A stretch of 64,000 bases of DNA from Podospora pseudoanserina. Its lineage: Eukaryota; Ascomycota; Sordariomycetes; Sordariales; Podosporaceae. A program made the position numbers and the translations under genes. The DNA lies in the NCBI RefSeq assembly GCF_035222485.1, contig NC_085921.1, forward strand, positions 4,340,001 through 4,404,000, read 5' to 3'. Under the pieces are notes generated by a model. It was not told the DNA's origin, searched no databases, and saw nothing but the letters and a program-made list of their open reading frames with translations. Position 1 is the stretch's first letter; each line of letters starts with the position of its first letter. This document shows positions 1 to 12,108 of the stretch, one piece after another.

Positions 1-1876
1 CATCGGCTGGCGTGACAGGGCAGAGAATCTTGTCCAATCTCGACTTCCGGATGTAAACCAGCATGTAGGCGCTGTTTGGCCGCATGATGGGTTGTTTCTT
101 GGCGTTGAGTTGGGGACGGCCACCAGTTGTCTTGTAGAAGCCGCCAAAGTTCTCCTCCAGGACTTCGCGTTTCGTGGCCTTGGTGACCTTATCATCGTCA
201 TATTTGTACCACCAGCCGTCCTTTTCTGGTTTCAGGAACGCATAGTAGTGACCCGCATTGAGATCACCGCTGTGTACCAGAACACCGTGAAGCTCGTATT
301 CCCATGGCTCGGACCTATCAGCCTCCTTTGACAGATAGGCTGAGGCATCAAACTCCTCGGGAAACTCGTAGCGATCATTGATCTTCATCATAGTGTCGAG
401 ATTGATGTCGTACTCGAACCGCTTCAGCTGCAAATGGAGGACGTCTGGGAAGCTGTTGAAGATGACTCCCTTGTCGGCGTCCTGCAACTTGTACGTGTCT
501 CCGGCAAAGTACTGGTTTTCTCCGTCGAGCTTCTCCACCTGGATGTAGTCTTGAAAACTATCCAGCAGATTCGCGTTCCCGCTGACATTAAGCTGAACGT
601 CCCAAAAGTCCTCGACGCGACTTGATTCGTAGGGGACGTTGATGCAGGAGATGTAGGTTTTGATCTTGCCGCTGAACATCATGGGAAGCGCCTTTTCCAG
701 GTCGGTGCCCTTCATCTTGTCCTCCATACGCTCCATGAGCTTCCTAGAAAGCTCTTGCACATCTTGCTGCTCAAAAATGTGCCGCGTTTCCCAGCCAAAA
801 GACTTGGTGAGCTCGTTGGTGCTAACAGCGACATTCGAAGTCTGAAGTTGGTAGAAGAGTCTCTGCAGTGTATAAGCGCTGTTTTTCATATCCTCTTCGT
901 GCTCTGTGGGGATACTGTAAATGGCCTTGCGGAAAGCATTGGTAAAGTATAATGACTGAAGGAGTGAGTTGAGGTAACAGGTAGCGCCTTGGTTCTTAAG
1001 ACCAACGTAGCCAGTCTCCTTCTTGGAATCGTAGTTGTTGAAGTTGTGCCATAAAACGCCCGTTTCGTCCTCGACAACTCTGACGAAAGCGGTGATGTTG
1101 GCAGCATCGTTTTCCACCAGAGGCCTGTCTGCAGTCTCCCAGACAACATTGAACATCTTCCGGCACTCCAGAAACCTAGTGAAGCCCCAGTCGCTCTCCT
1201 CCTTGGTGAATCGATGATGCGCCGAGTGATGAAACATTAGGGATGGGTCTTTGGGATTCCACAGGACGAGGGCAAACTGCACACAGCAGCTCCAGTTGTC
1301 GGGAACACTGTTGGTGTCGAAACCATGCTCCAGGTAAATGGAGCACTGGTCCAAGACATTATTGCCGTGTGGAAAGAGTAGGATCCGCCTGTCGAGTGTC
1401 AGAAAAAAAACCAAAACCAATCAGATAGCCATTGCTCACCATGGGTAACCTCCAGCCTGGAATATGGGCCCTCGCTCCTTCTTATTCATCGTGCGCCATC
1501 CTTGCACTTCCCAGGTGTGGACGACATCTTCGAGAATCCGGGGCTCTTCGGCGAGCGGAGGAAGCACTATTTCCTTCATGGCATCACCTATCACGGAGTC
1601 AGCACTGCCTGGCGTGGGACAACAAGTGGCAGGTCGGGTGTGTTCAAACATACTATCTGTGGCGAGTACAACATCCGTCTCCATGCTGTCGGGGTTGATG
1701 ATGGCGACATCTTCGGACTCGGTGCCGTTTGGCTCGACGATATGTTCTTCGGGTTGGTCTAGCAGCATGGCATTCGGCGACACAGCGTCGCCATTGTGCT
1801 GGTTGTCGGCCTGAAGGGTCAGGTTAGCAAAGCCGGGGATTGGCGAGGCCGAGAGGAGGGGATCGGGCCCAGTCAT
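1..1876 (-). CDS. ubp15: USP7/Ubp15-type ubiquitin C-terminal hydrolase, N-terminal part
   Basis: Deubiquitinating cysteine protease; the family removes ubiquitin from nuclear and cytoplasmic substrates. Two exons are visible, 1440..1876 and 1..1388, separated by a 51-bp GTGAGC...CAG intron (1389..1439). The gene runs off the left edge. After about 115 disordered acidic residues comes a MATH/TRAF domain starting at HTWEVQGW. The USP catalytic core follows, with the Cys box GLKNQGATCYLNSLLQ and the His box ELHGVLVHSGDLNAGHYY. The MATH-then-USP order is characteristic of USP7/Ubp15. The C-terminal ubiquitin-like domains of the family would lie outside the window. The start chosen (MTGPDPLLSA) is the first that gives a family-like N-terminus; upstream in-frame codons read as 5' UTR. 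The family assignment is firm. Naming it Ubp15 rather than a close paralogue is inference. Confidence 0.92.
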
Positions 1877-3580
1877 GACGGCAATCTTGGGGAATAGTTG
1901 CAAAATGATTTGGTGGGAAATGTGTCGCAGAGAGTATTGTGTAGAACTGCTCAAGGGCTGTTGGTGGAGGGGAGGAGTGGTCGTCGAGAAAGCAGAAGCG
2001 GAGAGTGCGAGAGTGAGAGGGAAAGTCCAAAAGCAAGCAACGAACGCCTGCTTGTACCTGCAGAATCTTCTTTTCAGACAAGGAAAAGGCTTACCATATC
2101 CTACGACCAAAAGCTACTTTGGCAGTCACTGAGGAGCAACGTTGATTTCTTTGGGAAGGGGCGACGTCGTGAGCAGGTGACGGAGGTTGCTGGCGACTGT
2201 CAAGCTTCCTTGTGAGCCAGTGGGGAGAGAGGGGTCCACGGATTGAGTGGTTGACGGCTGTCGGGCGATCTGGCACAGCAACTGCAAGCAGCTGTTACAG
2301 GGCCAAATTCACCAAGCTTCTGGGGGGCCGGAACACGTCTCTTTCTGGAATCGCGACTTTGCTTCAGGTGGGCGGGATCAAGGGTTGGATGCCCAGCACT
2401 CGTGGTGGATTGGGGAAATATGTCCAGGTGGAATGGGATCTGGGGAAGGCAAAAAGAAACCCACCTGAACCTCTCTGCTGCCAAATGGCCAAGCGGGCGC
2501 AGCATCTGGGCTTGGCCTGACTGTTAAGTCACAACCGGTGCATGTGGCGTTCACCACGCTCACCACTATTGTACAGAGAGCCAGTTCATGTAGCTCCTTA
2601 ACATGCACAGTTTGAGCCCCGCCATGACGTGGGGACAACGAACTAGAAGAGAATATCCACAACAGCTTACAAAACGCTGTCAATGTCGCTGTCAATCCTT
2701 CTCCAATAATATGGGTGCAAAGTTAACATTTTGATTCTTCTTTTTATTCTATAGCCACAAGACATGCTTGCCAAAGACTACAGGTATGAGGTATGTTGTG
2801 TCCATGCTCTTTCAAAAGACAGCTAAGTGGAGAGCACCGTGTGAATGTACCTACTTGCACACACCTGTGCTTTCAAGGCTCTATGACACTCAGCTTTACA
2901 AGCAGTGAAATGAGCTTAGATTCTCTATGGTAGGTTCTAAATGTCTTTTTCTAAAGATGAAAGCTATGAGAGACTGATCTCTGAGCTAGGAATGAGGCGA
3001 TATTCAAGCCTGAGGCTGGGCTAACGGCAATAGTTTTCAGCCACACAAGACACATCTCTCGCAGAGCACAGGCTGAGATCTTGCACAACTCGAGTGGCAA
3101 TACGTAGGACAAGTACCTGAAATCCATCCTCAGCCAAAGTCGAACAACAGCATGTTCAACCGCCTTCTTGTCAGAGCAACGGCAACAGATGAAAGCACAT
3201 GTCCAAAAGACTTACAAGGCCAGGCGCACGGATCATAAGTAACATGTGGGGTAATTAGGTAGATGCCGGTTCCCGTCAGGAAGGACCTACCTCGGGGGAG
3301 AGGGCCTGATCTGACTCCCCATGCCGCATTGCAACCTACTGTGGGCAGACATCATTGTCTTTGAAAGAGAGCTCATGCAACTGCACCATGGCCGCCGGAG
3401 CAACGTGTGCGTGTACTTTTAGAAATAACACCTTCTCTCCTTGAAACCTGCTCCATGTTGTAGCACCTCCTCCTCTCCACTTTCGCGCCCAATGTAAGAC
3501 ATCTTCATACTGAACGGCTTTGTGAACCAATTCCGATCTCGGCCGCCACCTTTTCCTTCACATCGCATGGCACCGACGGT
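1877..3580. other. intergenic region between divergent ubp15 and kinase genes
   Basis: About 1.7 kb separating two divergent genes, so it must hold both promoters and 5' UTRs. Reading frames up to about 105 codons occur but overlap each other on both strands and show no recognisable domain. No tRNA-like or repeat structure is visible. Confidence 0.6.
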
Positions 3581-5108
3581 ATGCGGCGCCTTCAACATGT
3601 CACGGCCGCCGTCCGGTTGAGTAGTAGAGCGGGGGAGCTGAGAACCTTGGGCGCGGCGGCGGCGGCACTCATTCAGCTGCCAAATCGGCGACACAGTCAT
3701 AGCAGCAGCCAAAGTCATGCCCATAGTCCAAAGTGGCGTCCGGTGTCAGTGTTGGATGAGTATGTTGCGCAACCTCAGAGATCCATGTTTCCAAACCTCC
3801 AGCCAGTGATCAGTTTCTAACCTTCTTCCTTGCAGATGGGTTGCAAAAGAGGCCAGACCCATCAGCCTGCGCCAGCTCATGGTGTTTGGCCGGTCGTTGA
3901 CAGAATCAAGACTCATCAGCTCAGCCAACTATGTTCGGACCGAGCTACCAACACGAATCGCCCACCGTATCCGGGACATGCAGAAGCTCCCCTACGTTGT
4001 AGTCACCAACAAGCACTTCAACGAAGTATACGACCTATACTACACAGCCTTTGACACCTTCCGCAAAGTCCGCGAGGTCAAAAACTTGGACGACAATGAC
4101 CGTCTCTGTGCCACCATCCGAACCATGCTCAACGCCCACCTAACCGTCATCCCCAAACTCGCCATGGGTATCCTCGAGTGCAACGGCCTTAAAGACGCGG
4201 CCGAGCTCGACAAGTTCATGAATACCATCCTCCGCTCCCGCATCTCCCGAAGAGTAATAGCAGAACAACACCTAGCCCTAACCGAAACCTTTCACGCCCC
4301 TTGGTTCTCCCCGGGGGCAAAACTCTCCGAATCCGACTTCATAGGCGAGGTCTTTTTGAGATGCGTAGCCAAAGACGTCGTCTCCCGCTGCGGCGACGCC
4401 GTCACCTCTATCGCCCGCCGCGCCTACGGCCCTGACCTCGCCCTCCCCGAAATCAAAATCGTCGGCCACCTCGAGGCGAACTTTCCATACATCCTCTCCC
4501 ACCTCGAGTACATCATCGGGGAGCTCCTCCGGAATTCTGTCCAGGCCGTGGTGGAAAAACATCAGAAATCAAAGAACAAATCGGCACAGCCTCCCCCGAT
4601 AGAGGTCACAATCTGCGAATCAAACCAACACGTCATCATCCGGATTTCTGACCAAGGAGGGGGGATACCAAGGGAGAGCATGCCCTACCTCTGGTCCTTC
4701 TCCAAGGGTCCGGCATCAAAAGAAATCCTTGCCAACCTGGGGCAAGTCCCCAAGATGGCGGCCACGATGCAGGAGCTCCAGATTGACGACATTAACCCGG
4801 AAAGCAACAAGAAAATTGAGACTTTGCATCAGAAGTACGGGCATCAGAGTGTGCAGTCTTTATCAGCGGAGGAGAAGGAAAGGGAGGACAGGGCCAAGTA
4901 TAGTTCCTTGGCCAGCCTGTCGTCGAGGCCCCCGAATTTGAGGTTGGGGATGGGCTTGCCGCTGAGTAGGGTGTATGCAGAGTATTGGGCCGGTTCGCTG
5001 GCGCTGCACAGCCTGGAGGGGTACGGGGTGGATGCGTTTTTGCAGATTAGCAAGCTGGGGAACAAGAATGAGCAGCTGACTACGAGGGCGACGATGGATG
5101 CTGTTTAG
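3581..5108 (+). CDS. mitochondrial PDK/BCKDK-family protein kinase
   Basis: Kinase that inactivates the E1 component of mitochondrial pyruvate or branched-chain ketoacid dehydrogenase. Exons 3581..3759 and 3836..5108 (76-bp intron) give 483 residues. The Arg-rich start MRRLQHVTAAVRLSSRAG looks like a mitochondrial presequence. The N-terminal helical domain carries RPISLRQLMVFGR and SRISRRVIAEQHLAL, typical of the family. The GHKL ATPase domain shows the N-box ELLRNSVQAV (about residue 287), the G1 box DQGGGIP (about 330) and the G2 box GMGLPLSRVYAEYWAGS (about 431). A charged, low-complexity insert of roughly 60 residues sits between the two G boxes, at the ATP-lid position, as in some fungal members. 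Which yeast Pkp paralogue it matches, and hence its preferred substrate complex, cannot be decided here. The gene is convergent with the septin downstream. Confidence 0.92.
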
Positions 5109-6021
5109 TGGGTATTAGTCGGTCTTCCCTGTCTCGAGCAATATAAAGCGTTTTTGAACACCACCGACGACAAAAAAAGCTGGGGCCGGTAATGAAGAAA
5201 GGGTTGTTGAGGCCTCTTGTTTACCGGGTATTTTGGCTGGGGAATTATGTATACACAAGACACCAAATTGCTAATGAAATCAATAAAGGTTGGAAATCAT
5301 CCTGGGCTTTTTATTAACCAAGAATCAGGTTGGATTGATATGCTGAAATACTTTTCAACCGACAGAGCTTGTCTACTCACGCTTTGTCGCCAGCAATGCA
5401 ATTACAAGTGCCGCCGCATCTTCAAACAAAAACTCCCACGCAATGTGTAACAGCCTTTCTCATTATTTGGTATCATGAAAGGGGGAGGGGGAAGGGGTGA
5501 CTAGACAGACGACTAAAAGACGACTAAATTACATCGTGACTAAGTCTCAAAAAAAAAAGGTGTAAAAAAGGAGGTAACAAAAGGGGGAGTTGCTTTTTCT
5601 TTCGCGAGAGAAACAAAAAAAAAAAAGCTCGATAAAAAAGAGAAGAAGGCAGGACGACAAAAAAGAGATATCAAGTATATCTTTTTCCCTCCCCTTTCCC
5701 CCCAATGTGTGTAGTCTTTCTTTCTCCGAACACCTTGCGCATCCTTTTCGAATAAATTTGGCGGAGCAAAAAAAGAAACAACAGCAACGATAGAAAAGTG
5801 AAACCCCCGGAGATTATAGGCAACCCAACCAAATCCGCTTAATCACCGCCGCATCACCCCATAGCAAATTCGTGAGCATATCCATGAAGGCCGAAAGTCG
5901 TCACTGTTTGGACAAACAAACGGGCCAAAATGTGTGTGGTGTCCGGAGGCAGTGGTTTGAAGCAGGGTAGCCCCTGAGAGTCGCCACAAGCTCATCCCAA
6001 AGCTCCGGTGGAGACTGCCGT
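5109..6021. other. convergent intergenic region, A- and G-rich
   Basis: 3' UTRs of the kinase (plus) and the septin (minus). The stretch 5550-5790 is full of A-runs and purine tracts (polyA interrupted by GGGGG and GAAGAAGG). No protein-like frame was found. Confidence 0.6.
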
Positions 6022-7359
6022 TTAGCGGCGCCCGTGGCTGCGGACAGCGCTGCCTTGCAGCTGCTCCAGATCGCCTTCCAACTGTTTGATCTGGGCATGA
6101 GTCTGCTCGAGGTCCTTGTTGAGGCGGTCGCGCTCGGCAATGAGTTTCTGCTCCCATTGCCTGAAGCGCTGCTCCTCGATCTTGACCTGCTCGGTGAAGC
6201 GCTTGCGGAGCGCCTCTTCCTCCTCCTTGAACTTGGGGTTGTCCAGCTTCCGGGGGCGGGCCTCGCCAAACTTGCGCGTCTCCATCTGCTGGGCGCGGTA
6301 CGCCTCATAGTGCAACTCTTCGGTCGTGTGGATGAGGTCCAACATGTGGGTGCGGATCAGGATCGACCGAAGCTTCTTGAAGTCGCAGTGGTCCTCATTC
6401 TCAACCTCGGCAACGCCCCACGAATATTGCCGGCCCTTGACAATACGCCCGTCATTAGTCTTGACGTCCTTCTCAGAGCCGATAACAGCGAAAGGCATAG
6501 CCGCCATAAGAGTGCGGGCGTGCTGGGCAGCTGGTTCATCGTCCTCCTCAATAGGGGGCTGGTAGATCTTGATGTTTTGGGCCTCGATGACAGCGCGGAT
6601 CTGAAAGCGGTTGAGTCAGCATGGAGCTCCGCCAAACACGGGCAAATTAGGTGTCTCACTCTTGACTTGAACTTGGCCAAGTCGGCCGGACTGAGGGTGT
6701 CAGCCTTGGCAATAACTGGGATAAGGTTGACGCGGGAGCACAGGCGCTTCATGACCTCGATATCGAGAGGCTTAAGAGTGTGGCCGGTGGGGCGGATGAA
6801 ATACAAGCAGGCGTGTACACGGAGATCGATCTTGTCCTGACGGCGGGGTTGCTGCTCCTGAAGCATGTAGGACTCGTGCTGGTCGTCGAGGAACTCGATA
6901 ATGGGCATCCACGAGTCTCTGTTGTTGACATAGTCGCCGAAGCCAGGGGTGTCAATAACGGTGAGGCGAACTGGAACCTAGGTCAGCCATGATCCCGACA
7001 TCGTTGACTTTGTTTGCCATCATACCCTTGAAGAACTTCTCCTCCAACTCGGCCTTGGTGATCTCAATCTCGACGGTCTTGTCAACTTGCTTCTGGTGGC
7101 GGCGCTTGTGGTCGGCATAGTTCTTGATGGTGGTGGAGAAGAGCGTGTTAATGAATGTTGTCTTTCCCAACCCGGACTCGCCAGCAACCTAGATTTTGAA
7201 ATGACAATAGTAAGCAAACGTCCTCCCAAAACTCTGTATAACAGTTATGCTCACCATGATGGTGAAAGCGGCGCCCCTCTTCGCAACGATCTTGTGGCGC
7301 TGGTTGGGCAGGTTGGCAATGCCAATTGGCGAGGCGCTCTCCGCGTTAGAAGGGGCCAT
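6022..7359 (-). CDS. cdc12: septin, Cdc12/AspC type
   Basis: GTP-binding cytoskeletal protein that assembles into hetero-oligomeric filaments and rings at septa, branch points and polarised tips. Four exons (7255..7359, 7026..7188, 6660..6970, 6022..6600) code for 385 residues. The polybasic segment NLPNQRHKIVAKRG is followed by the P-loop GESGLGKTTF, the G3 box DTPGFGD, the G4 box AKAD, and the septin unique element near EDHCDFKKLRSILI. The C-terminus is a Glu/Lys-rich coiled coil of about 90 residues. The third exon was placed at the CAG acceptor that restores the canonical FFKVRLTVIDTP; an upstream TAG acceptor would add two residues. The N-terminal pattern resembles yeast Cdc12 more than Cdc3, Cdc10 or Cdc11. 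Septin identity is certain, subgroup likely. Confidence 0.93.
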
Positions 7360-7859
7360 CTTGTCGACGCGACAGGTTGATGGGGATGTAGCGTGTGTTT
7401 GTGAGGATTGGGGTATCGGCTGCTACGGGGACAGCGTGTAGAAGTACAAGAGGGTATCGCAGGAAACGGAAATGCGTCTCGGGCAGTTGTTTACGGGCGG
7501 TGGGAGAGAATGGAGAGCTCTGTGCTTCAGGGGAATCTCGCTGTCAAATTTCCAGACCAATGCAGCAGGTGGTGCACGGATCAGCACGAGAACCCACGGC
7601 TGAGCAACGGGAAGCAAATTGAGTGGGTCCCCATCACCCCCTTTCCACTTTCCCCAGCTACGAAGTGCCTCAAGTGCCAATGAGCTGCCAAGGGTCCCTC
7701 GCCGAGCTAAACGCATTCAAGACATCGGATGTTAGGAGAAAGAATTCGCCGACCCCGCCAAAATGTTCAAGCTTGGCGATAGCAGCTATCAAGGTTATTT
7801 TTTTTGATTTGATCGTTATCAGTCTCGTCTCGGTAGAGAAAACACCACCACCACCGACC
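7360..7859. promoter_or_regulatory. shared divergent promoter of cdc12 and pwp2
   Basis: A 500-bp interval between two divergent start codons, so both promoters are here. The plus-strand frame of PWP2 stays open through about 79 codons of this region (from 7623), but the extra residues are not protein-like, so I treat it as 5' UTR. Confidence 0.55.
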
Positions 7860-10562
7860 ATGAAGACGGATTTCAAGTTCTCCAATCTGCTGGGGACAGT
7901 CTACTGCCAGGGAAATCTGCTGTTCAGTCCCGACGGCACCCATCTCTTCTCTCCTGTCGGCAACAGGGTCACAGTCTTCAACCTTGTCGACAACAAGTCA
8001 TACACGCTCCCCTTCGCCCACCGAAAGAACATCTCGAGGATAGGCCTGACCCCCCAGGGAAATATTCTCCTCTCTGTCGACGAAGATGGCCATGCCATTC
8101 TCACCAACATCCCGCGTCGTATCGTACTATACCACTTTTCCTTCAAGTCAAAAGTAACCGCCCTCTCGTTTGCGCCATCCGGTCGCCATTTCGCAGTTGG
8201 GTTGGGGAGGAAAATCGAGGTCTGGCACGTCCCATCGACTCCAGATACCAACGAGGAAGGCGATCTCGAGTTTGCGCCGTTTGTGCGCCACCACACACAC
8301 ACACAACACTTTGACGATGTCCGGCACATCGAGTGGTCGCACGACTCCCGCTTCTTCCTCAGCGCATCCAAGGATCTGACTGCGAGGATATGGAGCTTGA
8401 ACGCAGAAGAAGGGTTCACGCCCACGGTTTTGTCGGGACATAAGCAGGGCGTGGTCGCTGCCTGGTTCTCCAAGGACCAAGAAACAATCTACACAGTCAG
8501 CAAGGACGGAGCCGTCTTTGACTGGCAGTATGTCGCAAAGCCGGGGCAAGACGAGGATGAGATCATGGATGAGGAGGATATGCAATGGCGGATCGTTGAC
8601 AAGCACTACTTTATGCAAAACGGCGCAACCCTTCGATGCGCCGCCTTTCACCCCGAATCAAATCTTTTGGTTGCTGGTTTCTCGAACGGTATCTTTGGAT
8701 TGTACGAGATGCCCGATTTCAACCAGATTCACACCCTTAATATCTCGCAAAACGAAATCGACTTCGTAACGATCAACAAGAGTGGCGAGTGGCTCGCTTT
8801 CGGCGCGTCAAAGTTGGGTCAGCTTTTGGTGTGGGAGTGGCAGTCAGAATCATATATCCTGAAGCAACAAGGGCACTTTGACGCCATGAATGCGCTGGTC
8901 TACTCCCCAGATGGCCAAAGAATTGTCACGACGGCCGACGATGGCAAGATCAAGGTGTGGGATATCGAGTCTGGGTTCTGCATAGTAACGTTTACCGAGC
9001 ACACAAGTGGCATTACAGCATGCGAGTTCGCCAAGAAGGGCAATGTTCTTTTCACAGCGAGTTTGGACGGGTCCATCAGAGCGTGGGATTTGATCAGATA
9101 CAGAAACTTCAGGACGTTTACCGCCCCTGAAAGATTATCCTTCTCCTGCATGGCAGTTGATCCAAGCGGCGAAGTTGTTGCGGCTGGTTCTATCGACTCT
9201 TTCGACATTCACATTTGGTCCGTCCAGACCGGCCAGCTCCTAGACAGACTTACCGGGCACGAGGGGCCGGTTTCTTCGCTTGCCTTTGCCCCCAACGGTG
9301 GTCTCTTGGTTAGTGGCAGTTGGGACAAGACGGCCAGGATATGGTCCATCTTCAACAGAACACAAACCAGCGAGCCTCTGCAGCTCATGTCGGATGTCTT
9401 GGACATTGCCTTCAGACCAGACTCCCTACAGATTGCCATCTCCACACTAGACGGCCAGCTGACGTTTTGGTCTGTATCAGAAGCCACCCAAGTCTCCGGT
9501 GTCGACGGACGCCGCGATGTATCAGGCGGCCGCAGAATCACAGATCGCCGGACGGCAGCCAACGTCTCGGGCACCAAGAGCTTCAACACCATCCGCTACA
9601 GCATGGACGGCTCCTGCGTCCTCGCGGGCGGCAACAGCAAGTACATCTGCCTCTACTCGGCCACAACAATGGTGCTCCTCAAGAAATTCACCGTCAGCGT
9701 CAACCTCGCGCTGTCGGGCACGCAAGAGTTCCTCAACAGCAAGCTCGTCACCGAAGCCGGCCCCGCCGCCCTCCTCGACGACCAAGGCGAGGCTTCCGAT
9801 CTGGAAGACCGCATCGACAGGTCGCTACCCGGCGCCAAGAGGGGCGATCCCGGCGCGAGGAGGAAGAACCCAGAGGTCAGAGTCACGGGCGTGGCTTTCT
9901 CGCCGAGCGGGACATCCTTCTGCGCCTGCTCGACAGAAGGCCTGTTGATTTACAGTCTGGACAGCACCGTTCAGTTTGATCCGTTTGATCTCAACATGGA
10001 GATCACGCCCGCTTCGACGTTGGGTGTTTTGCAGAATGAAAAGGATTACCTCAAGGCGCTGGTCATGGCGTTCCGTCTCAATGAGGCGGGGTTGGTCCAA
10101 AGGGTGTTCCAGGCCATCCCTTACAAAGATATTGGTTTGGTGGTGGAAAACTTCCCTACTGTTTACGTGGCGAGGCTGCTGCGGTATGTGGCCGCCCAGA
10201 CGGAGCAGTCCCCTCACGTGGAGTTCTGCATGCTGTGGATCAAGGCTCTCGTGGACAAGCACGGCGCGTGGTTGATGGCCAACCGGGGCAAGGTCGATGT
10301 CGAGTTGAGGATTGTGTCGAGGGCGGTGGCCAAGATGAGGGACGAGATTAGACGGCTGGCGGATGATAATGTCTACACGGTTGAGTACCTGATTGGGCAG
10401 GCCAACAGCAAGGCGGCGCAGGCTGGAAAGGGGCCCAAGACTATCGAATGGAATGCTAATGGGGATTTAGAGGTCAAGGCTCTGCCGTCGACGCAGAAGG
10501 AGGTCACCATGGATGATATACTGGAGGAAGAAAGTGAAGGGGAGTGGATCGGGATAGAGTGA
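7860..10562 (+). CDS. pwp2: U3 snoRNP / SSU-processome WD-repeat protein Pwp2 (Utp1)
   Basis: Nucleolar component of the small-subunit processome, needed for early cleavages of pre-18S rRNA; in yeast it nucleates the UTP-B subcomplex. A single uninterrupted exon codes for 900 residues, close to the yeast protein's length. Residues 1 to about 690 carry many WD repeats (ARIWSLNA, IKVWDIES, IRAWDLIR, ARIWSIFN), enough for two beta-propellers. The C-terminal Utp12 domain begins near ASTLGVLQNEKDYLKALVMAF, and an acidic tail (DDILEEESEGEW) closes the protein. The start at MKTDFKFSNLLGTVY matches the family N-terminus; an upstream in-frame ATG at 7623 is rejected. It is divergent from the septin. 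Confidence 0.95.
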   Translation: MKTDFKFSNLLGTVYCQGNLLFSPDGTHLFSPVGNRVTVFNLVDNKSYTLPFAHRKNISRIGLTPQGNILLSVDEDGHAILTNIPRRIVLYHFSFKSKVTALSFAPSGRHFAVGLGRKIEVWHVPSTPDTNEEGDLEFAPFVRHHTHTQHFDDVRHIEWSHDSRFFLSASKDLTARIWSLNAEEGFTPTVLSGHKQGVVAAWFSKDQETIYTVSKDGAVFDWQYVAKPGQDEDEIMDEEDMQWRIVDKHYFMQNGATLRCAAFHPESNLLVAGFSNGIFGLYEMPDFNQIHTLNISQNEIDFVTINKSGEWLAFGASKLGQLLVWEWQSESYILKQQGHFDAMNALVYSPDGQRIVTTADDGKIKVWDIESGFCIVTFTEHTSGITACEFAKKGNVLFTASLDGSIRAWDLIRYRNFRTFTAPERLSFSCMAVDPSGEVVAAGSIDSFDIHIWSVQTGQLLDRLTGHEGPVSSLAFAPNGGLLVSGSWDKTARIWSIFNRTQTSEPLQLMSDVLDIAFRPDSLQIAISTLDGQLTFWSVSEATQVSGVDGRRDVSGGRRITDRRTAANVSGTKSFNTIRYSMDGSCVLAGGNSKYICLYSATTMVLLKKFTVSVNLALSGTQEFLNSKLVTEAGPAALLDDQGEASDLEDRIDRSLPGAKRGDPGARRKNPEVRVTGVAFSPSGTSFCACSTEGLLIYSLDSTVQFDPFDLNMEITPASTLGVLQNEKDYLKALVMAFRLNEAGLVQRVFQAIPYKDIGLVVENFPTVYVARLLRYVAAQTEQSPHVEFCMLWIKALVDKHGAWLMANRGKVDVELRIVSRAVAKMRDEIRRLADDNVYTVEYLIGQANSKAAQAGKGPKTIEWNANGDLEVKALPSTQKEVTMDDILEEESEGEWIGIE

Positions 10563-10675
10563 AGGGAATTTGGATGGTTTCGATTTAATATTATGTTATA
10601 CTAGGTTAAAGGCAAAAGGCTGGCGTCGGAAAAAAATGATTGATACCATTTTGATACCACATTCTGTTTTTCTCT

Positions 10676-12108
10676 CTACAACTTGCTGTCGTCGACGTTG
10701 GGTATGTCCTGCTCTTTGTTAGCCTGCCTTCTCTCGGAAAGGGAAACATGAGAGACATACCTTCCAAGCCTCCTCAAACCCGGCACTCCTCACCCAATGC
10801 TCCCCCGGTGCCTCAACCGAGTCAACAATCAAGTGGCATATCTTCTCCCACAACCCTCCTTTAATCATGAACCCTTCTTTCTCTTCATACTCCCGACAAA
10901 TATTCCTACAAACCACCGTCGCCCTCCCCAGCTTGATAGCATGCCCATCATCCCCAAACCCATGCAACCTACTCACAATCTCCTCCACCATCTTCGCCTT
11001 TCCAGGCTGCTTCGGCTCATACCCCTCCAACCTTTCCACCCTCAACTCAGGACACCCCCTAGCCACATACTGCAACAAATCCATCCTAATCTTCCACTCC
11101 AACAACCTCCTTTTTGTTTTCTCCGGCACCCAATCCATCTTGTTCATCGTGACAAAAAACGGCGCCGCGTTGACATGGTGCATCAGAAAAAAATCAAACT
11201 TCGGCACCTTTTTTCGGTCAGTCATGCTCACCGCCGCCCCAGCCGCGACATAAACCGCCCCATTAAACATCTCCCTCGTCCTCCCCTCCACCTCCCCCTC
11301 CCCCACCTTGACCCTCCCAGCCAAGTCAACCATCTCCCCCTTTGCCCGCACCAAAACTCCATCCCGGATCTTATTCCCATCCTCCGACCTCGCCGCCCCT
11401 TTCAGTCCCTCCGCCTCCCGTAACAACCCCAGCACTGTCTCCCCTTCTTCCCGCCCCCGTCCCTTTTCTTCAGCAGTCAACAAAAACTCCCTGAGGTCAT
11501 CCCTATGAACAGCCGCCTGCGCCAACCCCTCCGCCACCACCCCAGTCAGCCCCCACTCAAGCCCATACATGAGCTGAATCAGCGGGTGCAAAAACCCTCC
11601 AAACAACCTGATTATCAAATCCTCCTTTCCCTCCCTCTCTTCAAATAAATACCTCGTCACTGTCTCCTTCCATCCCAACCGGTCGATCTCAGATTGGAAA
11701 AATGTTAAAAAGTCCGGGTAGTACTCTTCTTTACCGTAGTATTCTGTCAATGCCTCCGGTGTGAGAGTCACTGACTTATGAACAGGCAACACCGGCCGTT
11801 GGTAAGAAGCGTTGGTGTCATAGGCAGACTGGAGGTGTGATGGCCCCGCGCCGGTGCCGTACAAGGCGAGGAGATGGTGGGGGATGTGGTTGTGGAAGCC
11901 GGACTGGTTGAAGAAGACGTGGTGGTTCTTTCGGGGGGCGTTAGCTATGGGGAAAATACCTAGGTAAAAAGAGGAGAGAGAGGGAACAAACCTCCATGTC
12001 TTGCTGTAATAGCTCCGAGGTTTTGGCTGCGGCGGAGGGGGTTTGGGTTATCCCCCAGAGGCCCGTGTTGTCGGGTGAGAGGTGCATTGTTTGGGTGGAA
12101 GAAGACAT
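10676..12108 (-). CDS. questin oxidase-like protein (AflY/DUF4243 family)
   Basis: Member of the questin-oxidase/AflY family, some of whose members carry out Baeyer-Villiger-type ring cleavage in fungal polyketide pathways. The substrate here is unknown. Exons 11992..12108, 10761..11927 and 10676..10708 give 438 residues. The first acceptor is an AAG (11928) joining DME to NHHVFFNQSGFHNH, a family-typical His-rich stretch. The last exon is only 11 codons (DIPNVDDSKL). Other family-like segments are HPLIQLMYGLEW and KFDFFLMHHVNAAPFF. No polyketide synthase or other secondary-metabolism gene lies nearby, so a housekeeping or orphan role is possible. The upstream in-frame ATG at 12210 would add 34 residues; MSSSTQTMHL is preferred. 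Confidence 0.85.
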
